The notes under the pieces were generated by a model. The model did not search any database and was not told the origin of the DNA. It worked only from the letters and a program-made list of their open reading frames with translations. DNA of 12,883 nt from Lachnospiraceae bacterium (lineage in GTDB: Bacteria; Bacillota; Clostridia; Lachnospirales; Lachnospiraceae), in assembly GCA_900759225.1 (NCBI GenBank), contig CAAEUM010000338.1, positions 1 to 12,883 of the forward strand. The letters run 5' to 3'. Shown here in pieces: positions 6,183-12,300 of the stretch; position 1 is the stretch's first letter; every line of letters starts with the position of its first letter. Both the position numbers and the translations under genes were made by a program.

Positions 6183-8468
6183 ATGGTGAAAGAGGGAACG
6201 AAAGAACAACTTGATATTGAGCTGGAAGCACCGGCGGATTTTACCAGCCCGGAGGTTCTTTACAACGATTTGATCCAGACGATCCATAAGTATCATCCAT
6301 CCGGTGATATTTCCATGATCGAGAAGGCATATAAAATCGCTGATGAAGCCCACAAGGAGCAGAAGCGCAAATCTGGAGAACCCTATATTATTCATCCGCT
6401 CTGTGTGGCGATCATCCTGGCCGACCTTGAGATGGATAAGGAAACCATTGCAGCAGGCCTGCTTCATGATGTTGTAGAAGATACGGTTATGACCCTGGAA
6501 CAGCTGACAAAGGAATTTGGAGCTGAGGTTTCCTTCCTGGTGGATGGTGTCACAAAGCTGACCCAGTTAAACTGGGATAAGGACAAAGTAGAGATCCAGG
6601 CGGAAAATCTGCGGAAAATGTTCCTTGCCATGGCAAAGGATATCCGCGTTATTATCATTAAGCTGGCAGACCGCCTGCACAATATGAGGACGGGAAAATT
6701 CTGGAAGCCTGAAAAGCAGAAGGAGAAGGCCCGCGAGACCCTGGAGATTTATGCGCCTATTGCAGACCGCCTGGGTATTTCAAAAATAAAAATTGAGCTG
6801 GATGACCTGTCCTTAAAATTCCTTCAGCCGGATGTATATTATGATCTGGTAGAGAAGGTAGACCTGCGCAAGGATTCCAGAGAAGCCTTTGTCCAGGGCA
6901 TTATGAGCGAAGTCAAGGAGCATATGGACGAGGCGGGAATAGAGGCTACAGTCAGCGGGCGTGTAAAGCATTTTTTCAGCATCTATAAGAAGATGGTGAA
7001 TCAAAATAAGACAGTAGACCAGATTTACGATTTATTTGCGGTTCGTATTATGGTGGAAACTGTAAAGGACTGCTATGCGGCCCTGGGTGTGATCCATGAA
7101 ATGTATAAGCCTATTCCTGGCCGTTTTAAGGATTACATTGCAATGCCAAAGCAGAACATGTACCAGTCCCTTCACACTACGCTGATCGGCAACAATGGAC
7201 AGCCTTTTGAGATACAGATCCGAACCTATGAGATGCACCGGACAGCAGAATACGGAATTGCAGCTCACTGGAAATATAAGGAGAGCGGAAGCGGCCAGAT
7301 AGCAGCCGGAAAAGAGGAGGAAAAGCTGTCCTGGCTTCGTCAGATTCTGGAGTGGCAGAAGGATACGGACGATTCCAAGGAATTTTTAAGCATGGTTAAG
7401 GGCGACCTTGACCTGTTCTCAGATACGGTGTATTGCTTTACCCCCTCGGGAGATGTAAAGACACTTCCCAGCGGCTCTACCCCTATTGATTTTGCCTACT
7501 GCATCCACAGTGCGGTGGGAAATAAGATGGTAGGCGCAAGGGTCAACGGAAAGCTGGTGCCGATTGAATATGTGATCCAGAACGGTGACCAGATAGAGAT
7601 CATTACCTCCCAGAATTCCAAGGGGCCAAGCCGCGACTGGTTAAAGCTCGTAAAGAGCACCCAGGCAAAGACAAAGATCAACCAGTGGTTCAAGACCCAG
7701 ATGAAGGAGGACAATATTGTCCGGGGCCGCGAAATGGTTGACCGCTACTGCAAGACAAAGGGGATTAACTGGGCAGAGCTTGGAAAACCGGAATTTATGG
7801 AAAAGGTTATGAACCGCTATGCTTTTAAGGATTGGGATTCAGTCCTTGCCTCCATCGGACATGGCGGCCTGAAGGAAGGCCAGGTTGTCAACAAAATGGT
7901 GGAGGAGCGGGAGAAAAAGCGTAAGCGGGAGATTACCGACGAGGACGTTCTTGAGGGAATTGCAGATACGGATGGACGTTCCGGCGTTGCTACTGTACGG
8001 GGCAAGAAGAGCGGTATTGTAGTAAAGGGTATCCATGACCTGGCGGTGCGCTTCTCTAAATGCTGTAACCCGGTGCCGGGAGATGAGATCGTAGGCTTTG
8101 TTACCAGAGGCAGAGGTGTTTCCATTCACCGTACAGACTGTATTAACGTGCTGAATCTTCCGGAGTATGAGCGCAGCAGGCTCATTGATGCAGAATGGCA
8201 GGTAACGGAGGACGCCTCCAGTACAGAGCAGTATTCCACGGAGATACAGATTTTTGCCAATAATCGTATTGGCATGTTCTCTGATATTTCAAAGGTATTT
8301 ACAGAGCGCCAGATTGATATTACATCTATGAATGTGCGCACAAGCAAGCAGGGGAAGGCAACAATTATTATGACCTTCGACATTCATGGAACGGAAGAGC
8401 TGAACCGGCTGACTGAAAAGATCCGTCAGATTGAGGGTGTGCTGGATATCCAGAGGACAACCGGCTGA
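6183..8468 (+). CDS. rel: Bifunctional (p)ppGpp synthetase/hydrolase, RelA/SpoT family
   Basis: This long RSH stringent-response enzyme makes (p)ppGpp from ATP plus GTP/GDP on starved ribosomes and also hydrolyses it. The order of domains is: HD hydrolase with HDVVEDT (about 95-101), synthetase with GRVKHFFSIYKKM and PGRFKDYIAMPKQNMYQSLHTT (about 259-333), TGS (about 413-477), the Cys-containing ZFD/RIS region with SKCCNPVPGD (about 625-634), and a C-terminal ACT domain (about 687-757). The intact HD motif and the RFKD form (RXKD rather than EXDD) both indicate a bifunctional enzyme. I chose ATG 6183 (761 residues), with AAGGTG at 6168-6173. A GTG at 6171 adds four residues but lies on that ribosome binding site. 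The gene is full length. Ribosome-associated cytoplasmic location is from family knowledge. Confidence 0.95.
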   Translation: MVKEGTKEQLDIELEAPADFTSPEVLYNDLIQTIHKYHPSGDISMIEKAYKIADEAHKEQKRKSGEPYIIHPLCVAIILADLEMDKETIAAGLLHDVVEDTVMTLEQLTKEFGAEVSFLVDGVTKLTQLNWDKDKVEIQAENLRKMFLAMAKDIRVIIIKLADRLHNMRTGKFWKPEKQKEKARETLEIYAPIADRLGISKIKIELDDLSLKFLQPDVYYDLVEKVDLRKDSREAFVQGIMSEVKEHMDEAGIEATVSGRVKHFFSIYKKMVNQNKTVDQIYDLFAVRIMVETVKDCYAALGVIHEMYKPIPGRFKDYIAMPKQNMYQSLHTTLIGNNGQPFEIQIRTYEMHRTAEYGIAAHWKYKESGSGQIAAGKEEEKLSWLRQILEWQKDTDDSKEFLSMVKGDLDLFSDTVYCFTPSGDVKTLPSGSTPIDFAYCIHSAVGNKMVGARVNGKLVPIEYVIQNGDQIEIITSQNSKGPSRDWLKLVKSTQAKTKINQWFKTQMKEDNIVRGREMVDRYCKTKGINWAELGKPEFMEKVMNRYAFKDWDSVLASIGHGGLKEGQVVNKMVEEREKKRKREITDEDVLEGIADTDGRSGVATVRGKKSGIVVKGIHDLAVRFSKCCNPVPGDEIVGFVTRGRGVSIHRTDCINVLNLPEYERSRLIDAEWQVTEDASSTEQYSTEIQIFANNRIGMFSDISKVFTERQIDITSMNVRTSKQGKATIIMTFDIHGTEELNRLTEKIRQIEGVLDIQRTTG

Positions 8469-8484
8469 TGCAGGAGGAAAAAGG

Positions 8485-9126
8485 ATGAGCGAGTTTCGGA
8501 TCAAAACCTGTGTAGTGGGCCCTGTAAGCACGAATTGCTATCTGGTGTACAATGAAAGCACCAGAGCGGCGGTTGTTGTGGATCCGGGAGACAACGGGGA
8601 TTATATTTTAAATAAGTGCAGGGAGCTTTCCCTTGCGCCAGAGGCAGTGCTTCTGACTCATGGCCACTTTGACCATATTTCGGCAGTTCAGGATATATGC
8701 CGTACCTTCCATATTAAGGTATATGCATCTGCTGCGGAGGATGAGATGCTGGCAGATTCCACATTGAATATGACGTCCCGCATGGGAAGGCAGATCAGCT
8801 TTCATGGGGATGAGCTGCTGCATGACGGGGATGAGCTTTCACTTCTGGGCTTTACCTGGAAGGTGATCGAGACACCGGGACATACAGCTGGTTCTGTCTG
8901 CTTTTATCTGCCACAGGAGGATGTACTTCTTGCAGGAGATACGCTGTTTTTGGAATCCTATGGAAGGACAGATCTGCCTACAGGCAGCTCACGGGCGCTG
9001 GCAGCCTCTATTATTCAAAAGCTGTTTACGCTGCCGGAGGATACCATGGTCTATCCGGGCCATGGCGATCCCACAACCATTGGGCATGAGAAGGTGTATA
9101 ACCCTCTTGCCTGTTACATGAAATAA
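8485..9126 (+). CDS. MBL-fold metallo-hydrolase, glyoxalase II-like
   Basis: This 213-residue metallo-beta-lactamase-fold hydrolase has the full metal-binding set: THGHFDH at 58-64 (H59, H61, D63, H64), H133 in PGHTAGS, D152 in LLAGDTLF and H193 in YPGHGD. These match the compact YcbL/YqgX-type subgroup, which resembles glyoxalase II but lacks its long C-terminal domain, so a thioester substrate is plausible but unproven. The start is ATG 8485 with AGGAGG at 8472-8477, 16 nt after the rel stop. The frame is open further upstream into the end of rel, but no ribosome binding site supports a longer protein. Cotranscription with rel is likely. Confidence 0.93.
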   Translation: MSEFRIKTCVVGPVSTNCYLVYNESTRAAVVVDPGDNGDYILNKCRELSLAPEAVLLTHGHFDHISAVQDICRTFHIKVYASAAEDEMLADSTLNMTSRMGRQISFHGDELLHDGDELSLLGFTWKVIETPGHTAGSVCFYLPQEDVLLAGDTLFLESYGRTDLPTGSSRALAASIIQKLFTLPEDTMVYPGHGDPTTIGHEKVYNPLACYMK

Positions 9127-9162
9127 AGCGGCATGTCCGCTTCGTAGGAAAGCAGGATTTGT

Positions 9163-10692
9163 ATGATTGGTTTATTGATACAGGAGAATGCATATGAGCA
9201 GGACATCAGAGAGCTTCTGATGTCCTTTTATCCGGGTGAGACCTATGCCCATGAGGTAAAAGAGGACGCAGGCTTTTACGTGGAAACAAAGCTGGGGGAA
9301 GGGCAGGCGGAAATACGCATCTGGGACAGACAGGAGCAGGGCGAAGGCGGCAGTACACAGCCTGGATCCGGGAAAAGCCTGGAAAAAGAGGCTGGCGGGA
9401 TCTGCCCTCCAGAGGGCCTTTCTGGCTTTGTACTTTCAGCCCGGGAGGTTCGGTCCGCCAACCTTAGTGACCATCTGGCAGCGAAGAATGTGATAAAGAA
9501 AATGTTTTATCAGATGCTGGTAAAGCGTACAGGGAAAGAGCTTCCCTGGGGTTCCCTTACAGGCATCCGTCCCACGAAAATTGCCCTTACAAGGCTGAAG
9601 GAGGGCTGGAGCGAGGCTGATATACGCAGCTTTATGAAGGAAACCTATCTTGCCAGTGATGAGAAGATCGACTTAAGCATTGAGATCGCAGCAAGAGAAA
9701 AGAAGCTGCTGGCGCCTCTTGATTATGAGCGAGGCTACAGCCTGTATGTGGGGATCCCGTTCTGCCCTACAACCTGCCTGTACTGCTCCTTTACCTCTTA
9801 TCCTATCAGTAAATGGACAGGACGCACCGGGCTTTATCTGGATGCTCTGTTTAAGGAGCTGGAATATACGGCAAAAAAGATGGAGGGAAGGCCGCTGGAT
9901 ACCATTTATTTTGGCGGTGGGACACCCACAGCCCTTTCGGCTCAGGATCTGGATGCCCTTTTATGTAAGGTTGAGGAGCTTTTTGATACAAAGCATGCCC
10001 TTGAGTTTACAGTGGAGGCCGGCAGGCCTGACAGCATTACAGAGGATAAGTTCAGGGTGCTGCGTGACCATGAGATCACCCGTATTTCTATTAACCCCCA
10101 GACCATGAACCAGAAGACACTGGACTTGATCGGACGCCGTCACAGCGTGGAGATGGTGAAGGAGAAGTTCTTCATGGCCCGTGAGATGGGCTTTGACAAT
10201 ATTAATATGGACTTGATCATGGGGCTTCCGGAGGAAACGCTGGAGGATGTGTGCCATACCCTGGAGGGGATGAGGGCCTTAAAACCGGATTCCCTTACAG
10301 TCCATTCTCTGGCGATCAAGCGCGCGGCCCGCATCAATATGTTTAAGGAAGAATATGGAAATCTCCACATTAACAATACGCCGGAGATGATCGCTTTAAG
10401 TGCAGAATGTGCGCGTCAGCTGGGCATGGAGCCATATTACCTTTACCGTCAGAAAAATATGGCGGGGAATTTTGAAAATGTTGGTTATTCCCTGCCGGGG
10501 AAGGCATGTATCTATAACATCCTGATCATGGAGGAAATGCAGACCATTGCAGCCTGCGGCGCAGGCACTACAACAAAGGTTGTATTCCCGTCAGAAAACC
10601 GCAGGGAGCGCTGCGAGAATGTAAAGGATGTGGAGCAGTACATTGCCAGGATTGATGAGATGCTGGAGCGCAAGGATAAAATCCTTGTATAA
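9163..10692 (+). CDS. hemZ: Radical-SAM protein HemZ (coproporphyrinogen dehydrogenase family)
   Basis: This 509-residue radical-SAM protein of the oxygen-independent coproporphyrinogen oxidase family is closest to Bacillus HemZ in layout. Residues 129-139 carry the HemZ-type GSLTGIRPTKI segment. The 4Fe-4S/SAM cluster motif is C201-x3-C205-x2-C208 (GIPFCPTTCLYC). GGGTPT (251-256), VEAGRPD, and a C-terminal YYLYRQKNMAGNFENVGYS block follow. The known role is anaerobic conversion of coproporphyrinogen III to protoporphyrinogen IX. Many gut Lachnospiraceae lack a full haem pathway, so its activity here is uncertain. Residues about 54-85 form a Gly/Glu/Gln-rich low-complexity stretch that looks like an inserted linker. 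The start is ATG 9163 with GCAGGA at 9152-9157. It lies 36 nt after the hydrolase gene. Confidence 0.93.
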   Translation: MIGLLIQENAYEQDIRELLMSFYPGETYAHEVKEDAGFYVETKLGEGQAEIRIWDRQEQGEGGSTQPGSGKSLEKEAGGICPPEGLSGFVLSAREVRSANLSDHLAAKNVIKKMFYQMLVKRTGKELPWGSLTGIRPTKIALTRLKEGWSEADIRSFMKETYLASDEKIDLSIEIAAREKKLLAPLDYERGYSLYVGIPFCPTTCLYCSFTSYPISKWTGRTGLYLDALFKELEYTAKKMEGRPLDTIYFGGGTPTALSAQDLDALLCKVEELFDTKHALEFTVEAGRPDSITEDKFRVLRDHEITRISINPQTMNQKTLDLIGRRHSVEMVKEKFFMAREMGFDNINMDLIMGLPEETLEDVCHTLEGMRALKPDSLTVHSLAIKRAARINMFKEEYGNLHINNTPEMIALSAECARQLGMEPYYLYRQKNMAGNFENVGYSLPGKACIYNILIMEEMQTIAACGAGTTTKVVFPSENRRERCENVKDVEQYIARIDEMLERKDKILV

Positions 10693-10740
10693 GGGGAAGC
10701 AGCGGGGCAGGTGTCCCATGAAGATTCAGGCAAAAAACCC

Positions 10741-10768
10741 TTGAAAAAAAAGAAAACTTTATTAAAAT
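10741..10768 (+). promoter_or_regulatory. Putative ancestral hisS promoter
   Basis: TTGAAA (10741-10746) and TAAAAT (10763-10768) are 16 bp apart, each one base from consensus, in an A/T-rich stretch after hemZ. The last three bases of the -10 are the first three bases of the element's left target duplication, so the insertion lies immediately downstream of the -10. Transcripts from here would carry the whole element in their leader. Confidence 0.5.
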
Positions 10769-10773
10769 AGATG
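10766..10773. repeat. Left 8-bp target-site duplication (AATAGATG)
   Basis: AATAGATG directly precedes the left terminal repeat and is identical to 10926-10933. The match does not extend beyond 8 bp on either side. Confidence 0.85.
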
Positions 10774-10791
10774 GTAACAGTTCAGCCATGC

Positions 10792-10857
10792 GAAGATTTA
10801 GGCAGTAAAAAAGCGTTGAAAGCTTGCTTTCATAAGCTTTTTACTGACTGAATCTTC
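10792..10857. repeat. Long internal hairpin of the miniature element
   Basis: The arm at 10792-10814 pairs with 10836-10857 across about 20 positions, with one G-T wobble, one mismatch and one extra A. The loop contains a second perfect stem, TGAAAG/CTTTCA (10817-10822, 10827-10832). TTTTT at 10838-10842 belongs to the outer arm, so the outer pairing and a terminator-like reading of the inner stem would compete. Confidence 0.75.
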
Positions 10858-10876
10858 ATAGGGCGGACGCCCGATG

Positions 10877-10905
10877 CTTCTTGTCCGCTTACAGCGGGCA
10901 AGAAG
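10877..10905. repeat. Third internal hairpin of the miniature element
   Basis: CTTCTTGTCCGCT (10877-10889) pairs with AGCGGGCAAGAAG (10893-10905): 13 positions, one of them G-T, with a TAC loop. It is preceded by the small GGGC/GCCC hairpin at 10861-10872. Confidence 0.8.
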
Positions 10906-10919
10906 ATGCAAGGCTGAAC

Positions 10920-10928
10920 TGTTACAAT
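10920..10928 (+). promoter_or_regulatory. Possible outward extended -10 created at the element's right junction
   Basis: TGTTACAAT (10920-10928) combines a TGn extension with TACAAT, one base from the consensus -10. It is made by joining the element's terminal TTAC to the AAT of the target duplication. No -35 is visible at the right distance (10900-10905 is AAGAAG), so any activity would depend on the extended -10. It points towards hisS. Confidence 0.35.
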
Positions 10929-10933
10929 AGATG
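10926..10933. repeat. Right 8-bp target-site duplication (AATAGATG)
   Basis: AATAGATG directly follows the right terminal repeat and is identical to 10766-10773. Confidence 0.85.
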
Positions 10934-10982
10934 TATCAGTTCAGCTGCAGGCGGGCAGGAAGATGCAAGGCCGGACGGCTGC
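10933..10982. mobile_element. Probable decayed, internally deleted second copy of the miniature element
   Basis: GTATCAGTTCAGC (10933-10945) matches the intact left terminal repeat at 12 of 13 positions. The 21 nt at 10951-10971 match 10894-10914 of the intact copy at 20 of 21. GGCCGGACGGCTGC (10969-10982) matches the intact right end at 9 of 14, and four of the five differences are transitions. The next 8 nt are AAACAGAT (10983-10990). With the younger element removed, the 8 nt before this copy read AAATAGAT, a 7/8 match, consistent with an aged target duplication. Confidence 0.65.
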
Positions 10983-11015
10983 AAACAGATAGCATCAGAC
11001 TTAAAGGAGAATCGT

Positions 11016-12281
11016 ATGGCGCTGACAAAGAAGCCGGTTACCGGAATGAAGGATATCACTCCGGCGGAAATGCAAATCCGCGAGTATGTGATGAATCAGA
11101 TCCGGGAAACCTACACAAGTTTTGGATTTTCACAGATAGAAACCCCCTGCGTGGAGCATATTGAAAACCTTACAAGCAAGCAGGGCGGAGATAATGAGAA
11201 ACTGATTTTTAAGGTGTTAAAGCGTGGGGACAAGCTGAACCTGGAGCAGGCAAAGGAAGAAAATGACCTGACTGACAGCGGTCTGCGCTATGACCTGACC
11301 CTGCCTCTTTCACGCTACTATGCCAACAATGCAGCTAATCTTCCAAGCCCTTTTAAGGCGCTGCAGATGGGAAGCGTATGGAGGGCTGACCGTCCTCAGA
11401 AGGGACGTTTCCGCCAGTTTGTCCAGTGTGACATTGACATTTTAGGGGATGCCACCAGTCTGGCAGAGATTGAGCTGATCCTGGCAACCACAACAGCCCT
11501 TGGCCGTATTTGCCCGGACAATGCCTTCACAGTGCGCATCAACGACAGAGGGATCTTAAAGGGTATGGCTCTTCACTGCGGCTTTGCCGAGGAGGCTATG
11601 GACCAGGTGTTCATCACTCTGGATAAGATGGATAAGATTGGGTTTGACGGCGTAAGGAAGGAGCTTTTAGAGCAGGGACACAGCCAGGAAAGCGTTGAGA
11701 CCTATATGGATATGCTGGGAAGCATTACAAAGGATGCGGAGGGAGTACGGAGTCTGGGAGAGAAGCTTTCAGATGCAATGCCGTCCCAGGTCAGTGAGAA
11801 TCTGGCCCATATTATGGATACCGTAAAATCCGTAGCAGAAACCGACTTTAACCTGGAATTCGACCCCACCCTGGTGCGCGGTATGTCCTATTATACAGGA
11901 ACTATTTTTGAGGTGTCCATGGAAGGCTTTGGAGGCTCTGTTGCAGGCGGAGGCCGCTACGACAGGATGATCGGAAAGTTTACAGGCATGGAGACACCGG
12001 CCTGCGGCTTTTCCATTGGTTTTGAGCGCATTGTAACCATCCTTTTAGACAATGGTTTTCAGGTGCCGGGAGCAGGAGCAAAGAAGGCATACCTCTTTGA
12101 GAAGGGGCTTGATGCAAAGGCGCTGGCTGCAGTCATCCGCGAGGCTATGGAGGAGCGCAGGCAGGGCGTTCAGGTACTGGTAGCCCAGATGAATAAAAAC
12201 AAGAAGTTCCAGAAGGAACAGCTGGGAAAAGAAGGATATACAGAGTTTAAGGAATTTTATAGGGAAGCTTTGAAAAATTAA
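11016..12281 (+). CDS. hisS: Histidine--tRNA ligase
   Basis: This class II aminoacyl-tRNA synthetase charges tRNA-His in the cytoplasm. The 421-residue protein begins MALTKKPVTGMKDITPAE. It has the class II motif-2 region WRADRPQKGRFRQFVQCDIDILG and the histidine-binding segment LVRGMSYYTGTIFEV, followed by GGGRYDRMIGKF and GFSIGFERI (motif 3). The usual LVRGLDYYTGT segment reads LVRGMSYYTGT here. The C-terminal anticodon-binding part is short and ends NKNKKFQKEQL...EFKEFYREALKN rather than in the usual HisRS ending. The start is ATG 11016, supported by AAAGGAG (11003-11009) with 6-nt spacing and by the family N-terminus. The frame is open upstream for 45 codons, but those cross repeat DNA. 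It lies 19 nt before aspS. Confidence 0.95.
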   Translation: MALTKKPVTGMKDITPAEMQIREYVMNQIRETYTSFGFSQIETPCVEHIENLTSKQGGDNEKLIFKVLKRGDKLNLEQAKEENDLTDSGLRYDLTLPLSRYYANNAANLPSPFKALQMGSVWRADRPQKGRFRQFVQCDIDILGDATSLAEIELILATTTALGRICPDNAFTVRINDRGILKGMALHCGFAEEAMDQVFITLDKMDKIGFDGVRKELLEQGHSQESVETYMDMLGSITKDAEGVRSLGEKLSDAMPSQVSENLAHIMDTVKSVAETDFNLEFDPTLVRGMSYYTGTIFEVSMEGFGGSVAGGGRYDRMIGKFTGMETPACGFSIGFERIVTILLDNGFQVPGAGAKKAYLFEKGLDAKALAAVIREAMEERRQGVQVLVAQMNKNKKFQKEQLGKEGYTEFKEFYREALKN

Positions 12282-12300
12282 AGCTAGAAGGAGAAACGAT

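Larger units (their letters stand above)
10774..10925. mobile_element. 152-bp miniature inverted-repeat element (MITE), IS66-like ends
   Basis: The element is bounded by a perfect 14-bp inverted repeat, GTAACAGTTCAGCC (10774-10787) and GGCTGAACTGTTAC (10912-10925), and flanked by a perfect 8-bp direct duplication. It encodes no transposase. Ends beginning GTAA with 8-bp duplications are characteristic of IS66-family insertion sequences, so it was probably mobilised by an IS66-type transposase elsewhere in the genome (inference). The interior is almost entirely foldable. There is one long hairpin from 10792 to 10857 (arms 10792-10814 and 10836-10857, tipped by TGAAAG/CTTTCA), a small GGGC/GCCC hairpin (10861-10872), and a third hairpin (10877-10889 with 10893-10905). 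Transcribed from either strand it would form a multi-branched RNA closed by the terminal repeats. Confidence 0.85.
10693..11015 (+). other. Gene-free hemZ-hisS spacer packed with repeats
   Basis: These 323 nt contain no credible gene. An open frame from TTG 10881 runs into hisS, but it crosses the miniature element and has no ribosome binding site. No T-box signature (AGGGTGG-type) is visible, although aminoacyl-tRNA synthetase genes often have one. From left to right the spacer holds a repeat fragment (10718-10732), a putative promoter (10741-10768), a 152-bp miniature element (10774-10925), a likely decayed second copy (10933-10982), and the hisS ribosome binding site AAAGGAG (11003-11009). 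Confidence 0.8.

Noticed and set aside
9126..9142. AAGCGG / CCGCTT hairpin between the MBL hydrolase and hemZ
   Set aside because: Six base pairs with no following T-run; more likely incidental, with hemZ still read from the same transcript.
10774..10982. CRISPR array or tandem repeat array
   Set aside because: The repeated words occur two or three times at irregular spacing and are explained by two copies of one inverted-repeat element, with no spacer structure.
10693..11015. T-box riboswitch upstream of hisS
   Set aside because: Expected from the gene type, but no T-box consensus or specifier stem could be seen; the hairpins are explained by the miniature element.
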